Part shown: piece after piece, positions 1 to 8,892 of the stretch
Layout: each line of letters begins with the position of its first letter
How positions within the stretch are numbered: position 1 is the stretch's first letter
NCBI GenBank assembly: GCA_030526295.1
Contig: JAUNDA010000002.1
Span: forward strand, 1 to 64,000
DNA: 64,000 nt
Direction of reading: 5' to 3'
Source: Eubacteriales bacterium
Lineage (GTDB): Bacteria > Bacillota > Clostridia > Lachnospirales > Lachnospiraceae
Notes under the pieces: generated by a model
Database searches by the model: none
The model's input: the letters and a program-made list of their open reading frames with translations, nothing else
Told to the model about the DNA's origin: nothing
Position numbers and translations under genes: made by a program

Positions 1-550
1 CAACACGGCGGTTCATTCCGATTGCAGCACGTGCAAATGCATTTGAGAAGCCACCGGGTTTCCTTGCGTTCCATGCATCAACTACAACCTTTGAAAGTCT
101 CTCAACGAGCATTACGTAGTTTTCTGTATCAGAAGCAACCTCCGGGTCGCTGAAGTCTGCGCTCTCAACATAAACCTGGCCAGGTGCAAGGTATGTTTCA
201 AGAATCTCACGGAGCTTTCTGAAGCCTGTTGCCTCGTCAGCTGTCTCCGGCTTCTTGTAGCCCGGGCCTGTATGCGTATGAATTGCATTGAAGATGATCT
301 TGTTCTCATCAAGGCCGAATTCGTTACCGTGAAGCTTTGCCCTGATGTCAACGATGATATCATCGTGAACTGACTCAAGGTCACATGCGCAGAGAACCAT
401 CTGGTCCCCGCCGCACTCAACAGCAAGTGCTGTTGCCGTAATAGGCTTTTCAACATACTCTGAGATTCTCTCTGCGAACTGTCCGCAAAGTGAAACCTTC
501 TTATCGGGCGTGATGCTTATTTCAGACCAGCCGATATTTAATTTTGCCAT
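1..550 (-). CDS. neutral/alkaline ceramidase-like hydrolase (3' part outside window)
   Basis: The N-terminal 183 residues of a protein that runs off the window edge. The start codon at 550 follows a good AAGGAG ribosome site. The product begins MAKLNIGWSEISITPDKK and has the NAIHTHTG motif near residue 90, which in the alkaline ceramidase-like family supplies a metal-binding histidine. It is clearly a paralogue of the complete gene at 45893-47428: the GQFAERISEYVEKP stretch is identical in both, followed by related IHTHTG and NAF.RAAIGM segments. No signal peptide is visible, so a cytoplasmic hydrolase is more likely than a secreted ceramidase. It lies 69 bases downstream of galM on the same strand and may belong to the same transcript. 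The true substrate is unknown; sugar-linked or amide substrates would fit the neighbourhood as well as ceramide. Confidence 0.8.
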   Translation of the reverse strand, partial: MAKLNIGWSEISITPDKKVSLCGQFAERISEYVEKPITATALAVECGGDQMVLCACDLESVHDDIIVDIRAKLHGNEFGLDENKIIFNAIHTHTGPGYKKPETADEATGFRKLREILETYLAPGQVYVESADFSDPEVASDTENYVMLVERLSKVVVDAWNARKPGGFSNAFARAAIGMNRRV

Positions 551-619
551 CCCTTTTTTTCTCCTTAATACTTATGTGAATATTCTTATAGTAACAGGAC
601 CTTTTGTCCCGTCGGATTC

Positions 620-1603
620 TTATTGAAGCGAAAACTTAAATACAGTTTCCTCTTTGTAGATTTCTCCAGGTCTTAATACACTTCCTGGCCACTCTGGTCT
701 ATTTGGTGCGTCAGGATAATGCTGTGTCTCTATGGCCACTGCCTTCCTGCCTCCTGTATAAACCTGCATGCCGGGCTGCGTTGTAAGCACATCCATTACG
801 ATTCCGCTTCCAGCTCCCTTAAGTGTTGCAACCTTCTTAAGTGTTCCGTCAAAGCCATTAACGCAGAAGTTGTGGTCGTATTTAAACCTTCCAATTTCCT
901 TCTCGGTTCTAAAATCAAACTCATTTCCGGTAACATCGATTACATTACCCGTAACCATGTTTACCTCGTCAGCCTCAAGATATGTATCTGCATCGATTGT
1001 CATTTTGTGTGAGAAAATGTTGATGCTTTCCATCTCCCTTGCAGCCTCGCCGTCCTCAGGCATGCCATCAAGGTTAAAATAGCTGTGGTTTGTGATATTG
1101 ATTACAGTTGCCTTATCTGTTACAGCCTCGTATGTAAGTGTAAGCTCACCCGCTTCGCTGAGTGCATATGTAACCTTTAACATAACAGTTCCCGGGAAGC
1201 CCCACTCACCATCCGGAGAAATAAGCTTTCCAGTGATTTTGTCATCCTCACACTCAATGTCAAAGAACGTATGCTCGTAATTTCCGTGGATGTAATTTCC
1301 ATGGTCATTCATTGTGAGGTCGTATTTTGTTCCGTCTAGTGTAAACGAGGCATTCTTAATACGGTTTGCGAATCTTCCGATAAGTGCTCCGTAGCATCCG
1401 CCTCCCTCGTAGCGGGGCATTGAGGTATAGCCCCATACAACATTTACGGGATCACCATCCTCATCGGGAACATAAAGCGACTGGATTCTCATTCCATAAT
1501 CAAGTACGGAAACCCTTATTCCGTTGTCGTTCTCAAGTGTATACCTTGTAACTTCACTGCCGTCTTTAGTTTTGTCAAAAAATTCTTTTACAAAAGCCTT
1601 CAT
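620..1603 (-). CDS. galM: aldose 1-epimerase
   Basis: Interconverts alpha and beta anomers of aldohexoses in the cytoplasm. The product is about 327 residues, normal for the family. It shows the GalM hallmarks GRFANRI, NDHGNYIHG (substrate histidine), a second catalytic-type histidine in ITNHSYFNLDG, and a C-terminal ETQHYPDAPN segment holding the family's base glutamate. A TTG lies two codons further upstream, but the ATG at 1603 is preferred because it overlaps the stop of the upstream peptidase gene as TAATG, indicating translational coupling. It sits at the end of a tight run of genes (ATPase, YesL-like, CapA-like, M20), which suggests it conditions a sugar released or imported by that set. 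Confidence 0.93.
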   Translation of the reverse strand: MKAFVKEFFDKTKDGSEVTRYTLENDNGIRVSVLDYGMRIQSLYVPDEDGDPVNVVWGYTSMPRYEGGGCYGALIGRFANRIKNASFTLDGTKYDLTMNDHGNYIHGNYEHTFFDIECEDDKITGKLISPDGEWGFPGTVMLKVTYALSEAGELTLTYEAVTDKATVINITNHSYFNLDGMPEDGEAAREMESINIFSHKMTIDADTYLEADEVNMVTGNVIDVTGNEFDFRTEKEIGRFKYDHNFCVNGFDGTLKKVATLKGAGSGIVMDVLTTQPGMQVYTGGRKAVAIETQHYPDAPNRPEWPGSVLRPGEIYKEETVFKFSLQ

Positions 1604-2757
1604 TAGCAAACCTCAAAATAATATGACATTACGTTCATAAGGAATCTTACGCCGTCATAAAGTGACGGTACATTAAGTGATTCCTCCCTTCTGTGTGCAC
1701 CCTTTGAAATACTTCCGCCGATGCATACCGAAGGAATTCCCTTTGAAAGCGGATAGTTTGCATCCGTTGAACCAGACTCCTCAATAAGCTTCTTAATACC
1801 AAGTGTATCAAAGGCCGCCTTATCCATGATTGCCTTAAGCTTTTTGAATTCCTCCTCAGGAACATCACCTGAGCATGGTCTCTCGCCAAGAAGCTCAACC
1901 TCTACCTCAATGCCCATTGCCCTGTAGGCCTCAATAACCTTCTCGAAACAGTTCTTCATGATGGCAAGGCACTCCCTGTCATCTGAGCGATACTCGTAAA
2001 GCATTGTTGCTTCCTCAGCGATTGTATTAACGCTTGTTCCGCCCTCGATTGCTCCTACGTTGTAGGTTGTCTTTGTGTCCTCCTTTGTAGGAACCTTGAT
2101 ATCATAAAGCGTACCAATCATTGATGCGAGGTATGCAATCGCATTCCTGTTTCCGAATGCATTGTATGAATGACCGCCCTCAGTCCTTACTGTAACCTTG
2201 TATCTGTGTGAACCAACGGCCCTTGTGACAATCTTTGAAAGGTTTCCGTCAACTGTTATAAGTGCCTTTACCCTCTTTCCAAAGGTATCGATAATCTTTC
2301 TTGAACCCTTGAGGTTTCCAAGACCCTCCTCGCAGCTGTTTGCAACGATAAGAACGCCTGTACCGTTCTTTGGCATTAAGTCGTTATCGAAGTAGTACTT
2401 GTAGGCATAAAGAAGTGTTGCAAGCCTTGCCGTGTCATCACCGATACCTGGGCACCACATGGTGTCACCCTCCTCCCTAAAGGGAAGTGTTTCCGTATCC
2501 GGGAATACAACATCTGTATGTGCCATAAAGACAACGAGGTCATTTTCACCCGTATCATTAACAGGCCAGATTACATTGAGTGCATCATCAACGTAAACAC
2601 CCTTGGCACCCTGCTTTTCCATCCAGTTCTTAACCCACTCAACCCTTTTTTCCTCGTGGTTTGAGGGTGCCGGGATTGGTGCAAGGTCCCTTATAAACTG
2701 TTTTACTTCCTCTCTTGTGGAAGCAGCATACTTTTCCATTCTGTCTGTTAATTTCAT
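1603..2757 (-). CDS. M20 family metallopeptidase
   Basis: Predicted cytoplasmic di-zinc amidohydrolase or peptidase of the M20 (PepT/ArgE/DapE-like) family, 384 residues. Visible motifs are MAHTDVVFPD (H80, D82), GIGDDTAR (bridging Asp near 107), SCEEGLGN (E143/E144, general base and ligand) and GAHRREESL (H355), the expected order of metal and catalytic residues. A dimerization-type insert fills the middle. The start overlaps the stop of the CapA-like gene by four bases (ATGA), and the stop overlaps the galM start. The substrate cannot be read from sequence; peptides, acyl amino acids and amino-sugar conjugates all remain possible. Confidence 0.88.
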   Translation of the reverse strand: MKLTDRMEKYAASTREEVKQFIRDLAPIPAPSNHEEKRVEWVKNWMEKQGAKGVYVDDALNVIWPVNDTGENDLVVFMAHTDVVFPDTETLPFREEGDTMWCPGIGDDTARLATLLYAYKYYFDNDLMPKNGTGVLIVANSCEEGLGNLKGSRKIIDTFGKRVKALITVDGNLSKIVTRAVGSHRYKVTVRTEGGHSYNAFGNRNAIAYLASMIGTLYDIKVPTKEDTKTTYNVGAIEGGTSVNTIAEEATMLYEYRSDDRECLAIMKNCFEKVIEAYRAMGIEVEVELLGERPCSGDVPEEEFKKLKAIMDKAAFDTLGIKKLIEESGSTDANYPLSKGIPSVCIGGSISKGAHRREESLNVPSLYDGVRFLMNVMSYYFEVC

Positions 2758-4052
2758 AATACCACGTGTCCTATTCCGTTTTCGTCTATTGTTATTTCTG
2801 TTCCGTAAGACTTACTCATCTGAGCAAGTCTTTCGAGAATTCCCTTGTCAAAGGCCGGTGCCGGTACTCCGCCCTGTGACTGCGGCTTTCCGTATCCAAG
2901 CTCTACCGGAAGCAGGTCGATTTTTGTTACATTGCCGTTTTCATCTGCCTCCCAGTATGGAACAAATGCCTCAAACATTACCTTAGAGTAGTAGAGGCCG
3001 CGTTTTCCATGATTGCTTCTTAGCTCATACATGTCCCTCATGTTTTCGTTACCGGTAAGCTTCTGCTTTTCAAACATTCCGGCAGGAACCTTCTTCATTG
3101 TCTCATTCTCAAGGAAGAAATCACCGAGTGAATAGAAAATCGGCTTTCCCTTATAGATCTCAACAGGTCTTATAAGGTGCGGGCCTGTTCCGATTACGGC
3201 ATCAGCACCTGCATCGATGCATGCCCTTGAAAAAATCTCCAGAAACTCTGACGGCTCCTCCTTAAGGATATTTTTAATCTGGTGTGAATGAATACTTATG
3301 ATGACATAATCAGCAAAGAACCTTGCCTCCTCGATGGCCTTTACTGTTCTTTCCATGTCGCGTGCGAGCGGATATGTCCTCTTACCAGTTTTTTCTGCCT
3401 TCTCAAACTCAAGACCGCCGAATACAAATCTTCCCTCTGGAAGCGGTGGAAGGTATCCCTCTTTTCTTATGATATCGTCTGCACCGTTAATTGCTGTACC
3501 CTCGGCGATTTTTTCAAGCTGTGAAAACTCCTCCTCTGTTACCTGGTAAAGAGTCTTGCAGGTGATACCGTTGATACCCGGTCTTCCCTCCATGAGTCTT
3601 GTCTGCTCGCCAGCCATCATATCGGCTGTAAAGCTTGAGCAGCCTGCGATAAGTGCATATCTTCCTGACGGGGTGTCAAGGTAAACAGGACCCGATGCAT
3701 CAGCAAGTGTCTTTCCCGTTCCTGCACATGGGAAGCCGCATTCCTTAACATACTTAAGTGTAAGCAGAAGTCCCTCAATGCCATAATCATGTGAATGGTT
3801 GTTGGCTGTTGTAAGGATATTGAAATTGTATTTATGCATGTCATTTACAACCTCGGGCTCCGTACAGAACCATGAGCCGCCTGATAATGCGGCACCATAT
3901 GTCTCGAAGTTGTGAACTGTCGTTTCAAGGTTTAAGAACCTGAAATCGCCCTGACCAATGAAGTCCCTTAAATCATTAAAGCCCTCATATTCACCGGCAA
4001 AGCGCTTAAATACCATTGCGTCGCCTGCTGCCGTACACTTAAACTTTCCCAT
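2754..4052 (-). CDS. CapA-like metallophosphoesterase
   Basis: 432-residue protein of the CapA/PGA_cap family (calcineurin-like fold). Motifs in order are GDAM (D11), NLETTV (N41, E43), TANNHSHDYG (N84, N85, H86, H88, D89), an ISIHSHQ stretch in place of the usual HWG segment, and GADAVIGTGPHL followed by PIFYSLGDF. CapA itself supports poly-gamma-glutamate synthesis or anchoring, but most bacterial homologues have no proven substrate. No N-terminal signal or membrane segment is visible, unlike CapA of Bacillus, so this copy is probably cytoplasmic. It lies six bases downstream of the YesL-like gene and is coupled to the M20 peptidase downstream. A role in poly-gamma-glutamate metabolism is not supported because capB and capC are absent from the window. 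Confidence 0.85.
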   Translation of the reverse strand: MGKFKCTAAGDAMVFKRFAGEYEGFNDLRDFIGQGDFRFLNLETTVHNFETYGAALSGGSWFCTEPEVVNDMHKYNFNILTTANNHSHDYGIEGLLLTLKYVKECGFPCAGTGKTLADASGPVYLDTPSGRYALIAGCSSFTADMMAGEQTRLMEGRPGINGITCKTLYQVTEEEFSQLEKIAEGTAINGADDIIRKEGYLPPLPEGRFVFGGLEFEKAEKTGKRTYPLARDMERTVKAIEEARFFADYVIISIHSHQIKNILKEEPSEFLEIFSRACIDAGADAVIGTGPHLIRPVEIYKGKPIFYSLGDFFLENETMKKVPAGMFEKQKLTGNENMRDMYELRSNHGKRGLYYSKVMFEAFVPYWEADENGNVTKIDLLPVELGYGKPQSQGGVPAPAFDKGILERLAQMSKSYGTEITIDENGIGHVVL

Positions 4053-4057
4053 ACTTT

Positions 4058-4951
4058 TTAATCCTCATCCCAGTTTAAATTTTCAGCTGAAGCTGATTCT
4101 ATCTTTTCCTCATCCCACTTAAGGGTTTCCTTTGTAACGGAATCCTCTGCATATTTCCTTACGGGCTCCTCAGGCTTTTTTAGCACAACATCATAGATGG
4201 CGGGCCAGAGCGTAAAGCTCTTTAAAAGGCTTGAGAACGAGAAGTAAAGAAGCAGTGATCCGAAAAGTCCGATATCAACAGCGAGGCTTGTCTTTCCAAG
4301 TGTAACAGGTGTACAGCAAAGGAAAAACAGCACATCGACTACTGCAAGAAGCAGTGCGATAAAGGATTTCTGCCATCTTCCGAATACAAGAAGAAGCGAG
4401 TTCTTAAGAAGTGATTTCATCGGAAGCTCTACCCATGCAAGCATTGGCCAGAAGTACATTGCTGCCACAACAACGATGATTGTGAGCACTGCAAGAATGG
4501 CCGCAATTATCATAAAGAGCACGCTTGTTCCAAAAAAGCTGTAATAAACAAGCGCAGCAAGGCCAAAAAGGCCAAGGAATAATACGTAAAGGAAGCCTCC
4601 GAGAAGTGCCTTAAAGAAATTATCCTTCATGGACTTCATGTAATCCTGCCACAAAAAAAAGTTCCTGTCCTGAACGATTGTACAGGTAATACGGCTTAGT
4701 GCCGTAACTGAGGCAGGAAGCGGAAGCAGTGTAAGAATATAAAGAATAACTGTTGGAATAATGCCGAGCTCGAAAATCACGACAAGAAATGACACAACGA
4801 GCATTGGCAGGCATGTCAGAATGAAGATGAGATTAAGTGTCATAAGATTTAAGAATTCCCTTCTTATGACACTGAAGCTAAGCGAAGTTCCGCGAACTGC
4901 GGGCTCCGGAATTTGTTCCTCTGTTTGTTTGTTTTTATTAAATAATGCCAT
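4058..4951 (-). CDS. YesL-like (DUF624) membrane protein
   Basis: 297-residue integral membrane protein with about six hydrophobic segments, the first near residues 35-60 after a polar N-terminus and the last near 225-245, then an acidic C-terminal tail. The layout and the TALSRI motif after the second helix fit the DUF624/YesL family, often encoded beside carbohydrate ABC importers in Firmicutes. Function in the family is unknown; an accessory role in import or sensing is only guilt by association. It starts one base after the ABC ATPase gene ends. Confidence 0.75.
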   Translation of the reverse strand: MALFNKNKQTEEQIPEPAVRGTSLSFSVIRREFLNLMTLNLIFILTCLPMLVVSFLVVIFELGIIPTVILYILTLLPLPASVTALSRITCTIVQDRNFFLWQDYMKSMKDNFFKALLGGFLYVLFLGLFGLAALVYYSFFGTSVLFMIIAAILAVLTIIVVVAAMYFWPMLAWVELPMKSLLKNSLLLVFGRWQKSFIALLLAVVDVLFFLCCTPVTLGKTSLAVDIGLFGSLLLYFSFSSLLKSFTLWPAIYDVVLKKPEEPVRKYAEDSVTKETLKWDEEKIESASAENLNWDED

Positions 4952-6061
4952 TTACCTGATTCTCCTGCATATTGCTTCTTCTGTTTCCGGGTCGAAAAGA
5001 TGTATCACATCAGTTTCGACGAACAGTTCGATTTCTTCACCGACCTTAACATCGGTATGGTTAAGAAATACTGCAAGGAACGATTTATCATTGCATGAAA
5101 GTTCTACATGAAGACCCGAACCCATCGGGATGCATTTTGTAACTGTAGCCCTTAAACTGCCATAAGGCTTCTCCGGTCTTTCAAGCTTAAAGTCCTCAGG
5201 ACGGATTCCCGAGATTACCCTGTCGTCCTTAAGCTCTGTGTCAAGCGGAAGTCTCTCAACTGGTATGTCGAACATATTGCCCATTATCTTTACGCTATAA
5301 GAGCCTTCACCCTTAGTGATTCTTGAAGCAAAGAAGTTCATTTTTGGTGAGCCTACAAAGCCCGCCACGTATACGCAGTTAGGATTATTGTAAACGTCCT
5401 GGGGTGCTCCCACCTGCTTGATAACACCGTTTTCCATAACGGCTACCCTGTCACCGAGTACCATTGCCTCTGACTGGTCATGAGTTACATATATAAAGGT
5501 TGTATTGAGATTCCTGTGAATCTCGGCAATAAGGTCACGAAGGTCTCCCCTCATCTTTACATCAAGGTTTGAAAGCGGCTCGTCGAAAAGGAACACCCTC
5601 GGGTCACGAACGATTGCACGTCCTAGTGCCACCCTCTGCTTCTGTCCGCCTGAAAGTTCACGCGGTCTTCTGTTTAAAATTTCCTCAATGTCAAGAAGCC
5701 TTGCGGTCTCCTCTACTCTTTCCTTTATTTCTTCCTTTGTAATTCCCTTTATATTCCCAAGAGGGAATGCGATATTTTTGAAAACGTTAAGATGCGGGTA
5801 AAGTGCATAGTTCTGGAATACCATTGAGATGTTCCTTTCCCTTGCGTCCTTTCCCTTCATGCTTTCACCATCAAAAAGAATGTCTCCTTCTGTTTCGGTG
5901 ATAAGACCTGCCACAATTCGAAGCAGTGTCGATTTGCCGCAGCCTGAGGGTCCGAGAAGTACAAGGAACTCATGGTCGTTAACCTGAAGATCAACATTTT
6001 TAAGTGCCTTTACTCCCTTATCGTAGGTCATTGATATGTTTTTAAGTTCTATTGATGACAT
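4952..6061 (-). CDS. sugar ABC transporter ATP-binding protein (UgpC/MsmX family)
   Basis: Energizing ATPase for carbohydrate importers, 369 residues, normal for the family. It has Walker A GPSGCGKST (37-45), Q-loop at Q83, signature LSGGQKQR (136-143), Walker B VFLFDEP (156-162), switch H194, and a C-terminal TOBE/OB region from about 240 that in MalK and UgpC contacts regulators. MsmX-type ATPases commonly serve several permease pairs, which fits its position in a transcription unit separated from the two permease genes by a terminator. The ribosome site AAAGGA lies upstream of the ATG at 6061. It is followed without a gap by the YesL-like gene. Confidence 0.93.
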   Translation of the reverse strand: MSSIELKNISMTYDKGVKALKNVDLQVNDHEFLVLLGPSGCGKSTLLRIVAGLITETEGDILFDGESMKGKDARERNISMVFQNYALYPHLNVFKNIAFPLGNIKGITKEEIKERVEETARLLDIEEILNRRPRELSGGQKQRVALGRAIVRDPRVFLFDEPLSNLDVKMRGDLRDLIAEIHRNLNTTFIYVTHDQSEAMVLGDRVAVMENGVIKQVGAPQDVYNNPNCVYVAGFVGSPKMNFFASRITKGEGSYSVKIMGNMFDIPVERLPLDTELKDDRVISGIRPEDFKLERPEKPYGSLRATVTKCIPMGSGLHVELSCNDKSFLAVFLNHTDVKVGEEIELFVETDVIHLFDPETEEAICRRIR

Positions 6062-6100
6062 TAAAAAAATCCTTTCCTCACACTCATTTTCCCCTAAAGC

Positions 6101-6109
6101 ATTGTAGCA
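6101..6109 (-). promoter_or_regulatory. possible extended -10 promoter for the ABC ATPase unit
   Basis: On the minus strand TGCTACAAT forms an extended -10 (TGn plus TACAAT) about 40 bases before the ATPase start codon. No convincing -35 box is seen. It lies downstream of the permease terminator, so some promoter is needed here. Confidence 0.35.
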
Positions 6110-6210
6110 AATTGCTCATACCAATACCATCATTTTAAGCTTTTCGAACAATTTTAGTACATGGTATGTAAATAAGAAAAATAACCGTAAAGTTATGTGT
6201 TTTTTCCTAA

Positions 6211-6240
6211 TTAAAAGGGCCGGCCTTTTTGGCCGGTCCC
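6211..6240 (-). terminator. Rho-independent terminator after the permease genes
   Basis: A GC-rich stem of nine or more pairs (6217-6225 with 6231-6240, loop AAAAA on the minus strand) is followed by TTTT. It sits 20 bases after the second permease gene and separates it from the ATPase gene. Confidence 0.88.
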
Positions 6241-6260
6241 AAAATGTTTTTAATAAAAGA

Positions 6261-7133
6261 TCAACCCTTAACTGAGCCCTGTGTAATACCCTCAACGAAT
6301 GTCTCATTCATGATAAGGAACATGATAAGCATCGGAGCCATTGAAAGCATTGAGCCTGCCATCATGAGGTTGTACTGTGATGCGCCGGCACCGCCTGAGC
6401 TTGCGAGGTTTACGATGGCAACAACGAGTGTTGTAGCTGTCTGGTCCTTAGCGAGCATAAGACGAGGAATCATCCAGTTGTTCCATGATCCACGGAATGT
6501 CATAAGAGCGATTGTTCCGAGAATCGGGATTGAAAGCGGAAGGATGATTCTGAGCCATGTTGTAAAGAATGTACATCCGTCAATCTTTGCTGACTCGTCA
6601 AGATCCTTCGGGATTGTCTTTAAGTAACCCATTGTAAGGAAAAGGTTTGAAGCTGATCCCTGACCTGCTACTACGATTGCAAGACCAATCCAGTTGTTAA
6701 TGTTGAGCTTTGTTGTAACCTGAAGAAGCGGATAAACTGTTACTGAACCTGCTCCAATGAACATTGTTGCAAGGAACATCCAGTAAAGTGCATCTCTTCC
6801 CGGGAAGTTACCACGCTGGAAGCAGTAAGCTGACATAGCTGTTGTAACAACTACGATAACTACTGTAAGTGCAGATACCTTAAGTGAGTTTACTGTATAA
6901 TCAGCGAAGGTTGTCTTTGAGTCAATTGTTGAGCCTGACATTCCCCAAACTGTCTTATAGTTTTCAAATGTGAATTCCTTAGGAATAAGGTTAATTCCAC
7001 CCTTTGCAATTTCAAAGTTTGTCTTAAATGATGCAGATACCGTATAAAGAAGCGGCAAAAGCACAATAGCTGATACAAGAATCAGGAAAAAGTAAAGGAA
7101 GAATTTTGCAGGTTTACTCATTTGTAATTTCAT
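6261..7133 (-). CDS. carbohydrate ABC transporter permease (MalG type)
   Basis: 290-residue inner-membrane permease with about six hydrophobic segments. The cytoplasmic EAA loop DESAKIDGCTFF followed by LPLSIP near residues 178-202 is the docking site for the ATPase. The C-terminus EGITQGSVKG is typical of MalG-like sugar permeases (PF00528, CUT1 type). A strong AAAGGAGG ribosome site precedes the ATG at 7133. It is encoded 18 bases after the MalF-type partner and ends at a terminator. The imported sugar cannot be determined. Confidence 0.93.
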   Translation of the reverse strand: MKLQMSKPAKFFLYFFLILVSAIVLLPLLYTVSASFKTNFEIAKGGINLIPKEFTFENYKTVWGMSGSTIDSKTTFADYTVNSLKVSALTVVIVVVTTAMSAYCFQRGNFPGRDALYWMFLATMFIGAGSVTVYPLLQVTTKLNINNWIGLAIVVAGQGSASNLFLTMGYLKTIPKDLDESAKIDGCTFFTTWLRIILPLSIPILGTIALMTFRGSWNNWMIPRLMLAKDQTATTLVVAIVNLASSGGAGASQYNLMMAGSMLSMAPMLIMFLIMNETFVEGITQGSVKG

Positions 7134-7151
7134 AGTCTGATCCTCCTTTAA

Positions 7152-8555
7152 TTAATATACATCGCCAGACTTCTTTGTAGTCTTAAGGTAAATGATGGTT
7201 ACTATTCCGAGAATAACAGCCGTAACTACCGTAAGTGCTGCACCGAAGCCGAAGTCCTTCGCGCCACCTTCGTTTCCGAAGAATGCCTTATAGATGAATG
7301 ACATCATAACCTCTGTCTTTCCTGAAGGCTGACCATTTGTAAATGTAAGTACGAGGTCTGTAACCTTAAGTGAACCGAGGATGGCATTCATAAGTACCAT
7401 CTGAAGCACCGGTCCGAGAAGCGGAATTGTGATTGCAAAGAACTGCTTTGTATTCGATGCACCGTCTACTGTAGCTGCCTCATACATTGCCGGATCGATT
7501 GACTGAAGTCCTGTCATGAAGAAGAGCATGTTAAGACCGAAGTTCTGCCAGATAGAAGCAATCATGAGCATGAGCATTGCTGTAGTTCCAGATGAGAACC
7601 ACATTACAGGCTGTCCGCCAAGAACCTTTATGAACTCATTAACTACTCCACCAACATGAGCGAAGAGGTAGTTGAATACTACACCCATGATAGCTACAGA
7701 AATCATTGAAGGCATGAAATACATTGCCCTGAAGAAGTTTCTGAACTTAATCTTACGTGTAAGAACAAATGCAGTAACAAGTGCAAGCGGAATCTCGACT
7801 GCAAGCTTTCCGATTGCGAATACGAAGGTATTCTTAACAGAAAGCCAGTACTTCGGAGTTCTTGTGAAAACTCGTACGAAGTTGTCAAGGCCTACATACT
7901 TGATGCTTCCATATCCCTTATACTTAAAGAGACAGAATCTTACTACCCAGATAAGCGGGATTGCTACGAATACGATAACACCGATAACGGTGAATGAAAC
8001 CATCGCATATGACTGTGCAAGCTCTACATATCTCGCAATCTTTCCTGAGTCAACGTGTGGCTGCTTGTACTCCGCCTTCTTGTCGAACGCAAGGATGATT
8101 CTGAAGATGTCTGTAAAGAGTACGAGACCGATACAGAAGCCGATTCCCTTACCAAATGCCTTACCGAGCTTAACATTCTTGATTATGTTAAGAACGAGGT
8201 ATGTAAAGGTAGCTATCAGATAGATAACTCTTAAGATTACACCCCAAGTGTGTGCCTCGCCCTTGGCTGTTGTAGCCGGAACGTACTTAAGCACTACACT
8301 GAGTACAACTGAAACTAAAGCCAGAGCAGCAATCCAGAATGCTGCAAACGAATGCCAGGCGAGCTCTGCCTGTACATAGTCCGAATAAACCGGTACAAGT
8401 GCTGCCCATGACTTACGTCCGGCCTTCTTGTTGATGATCCAGTTGCCGACAACGTTAAGAACAGCAAATATAACAGCGAGGACTATGTAAAGTCCTAATG
8501 CGGCTAAGATGGTACCCATAACCTTGTCAGTAACGAATTTTGAAAAAACGTCCAT
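7152..8555 (-). CDS. carbohydrate ABC transporter permease (MalF type) with extra N-terminal membrane domain
   Basis: The C-terminal 290 residues are an ordinary MalF-like CUT1 permease, including the EAA loop MYEAATVDGASNTKQFF followed by a PLL segment, partner of the gene just downstream. The N-terminal 165-175 residues are unusual: about four hydrophobic segments with NKKAGRKSWAALVPVYSDY and KLGKAFGKGIGF motifs, resembling the small DUF5684-type membrane domain (my recognition, not searched). The open frame begins at a GTG at 8585, but the ATG at 8555 is preferred because AAGGG and TTAAGG lie just upstream; this gives 467 residues. A near-consensus promoter lies about 75 bases upstream. 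The frame is open through the junction, so the fusion is real at DNA level. Confidence 0.88.
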   Translation of the reverse strand: MDVFSKFVTDKVMGTILAALGLYIVLAVIFAVLNVVGNWIINKKAGRKSWAALVPVYSDYVQAELAWHSFAAFWIAALALVSVVLSVVLKYVPATTAKGEAHTWGVILRVIYLIATFTYLVLNIIKNVKLGKAFGKGIGFCIGLVLFTDIFRIILAFDKKAEYKQPHVDSGKIARYVELAQSYAMVSFTVIGVIVFVAIPLIWVVRFCLFKYKGYGSIKYVGLDNFVRVFTRTPKYWLSVKNTFVFAIGKLAVEIPLALVTAFVLTRKIKFRNFFRAMYFMPSMISVAIMGVVFNYLFAHVGGVVNEFIKVLGGQPVMWFSSGTTAMLMLMIASIWQNFGLNMLFFMTGLQSIDPAMYEAATVDGASNTKQFFAITIPLLGPVLQMVLMNAILGSLKVTDLVLTFTNGQPSGKTEVMMSFIYKAFFGNEGGAKDFGFGAALTVVTAVILGIVTIIYLKTTKKSGDVY

Positions 8556-8638
8556 CCTTAATCCCTTTCTTTCTTCATATTTCACAGTTAAAAATCTGCA
8601 AAAAACCGCAAACTTCCCCCGTGAATATCAATGTAACG

Positions 8639-8667
8639 ATTATAGACCTTTGGGTATACATAGTCAA
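8639..8667 (-). promoter_or_regulatory. sigma-A promoter of the permease operon
   Basis: On the minus strand TTGACT (8667-8662), a 17-base spacer and TATAAT (8644-8639). The predicted transcript begins near 8632 and has about 75 bases of leader before the permease ATG. The rest of the gap 8668-8786 is AT-rich with nothing else recognised. Confidence 0.85.
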
Positions 8668-8786
8668 AACCTTTTTACTTTTTTGTAACAATTAACAAAA
8701 TAATTATTTACAATTTGTTAATAATTTACAGAAACATAACCTTATGATTTCGTTTTGCATAACCTCAGGGTTAATGCTCGATACAT

Positions 8787-8849
8787 TAAAAAAACAAAAC
8801 AAAAAGCACACTGTAAGGAAGCGGTCATTTTGTACTCCCTCCAGTGTGC
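8787..8849 (-). terminator. terminator of the isomerase-kinase-TIM operon
   Basis: Stem GCACACTG (8849-8842) pairs with CAGTGTGC (8813-8806) around a loop of 28 bases, followed by a long T-rich tail on the minus strand. It lies 44 bases after the TIM-like gene. Confidence 0.75.
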
Positions 8850-8892
8850 ATTTTGACTTGTGATAGCTACAATTATTCTATTGTATTAATGA

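Noticed and set aside
112..456. 114-codon minus-strand frame at the window start
   Set aside because: Out of frame with the ceramidase-like gene, which has the ribosome site, family motifs and paralogue.
4052..4058. Poly-gamma-glutamate synthesis locus suggested by the CapA-like gene
   Set aside because: capB and capC are absent and the CapA-like protein lacks a membrane anchor.
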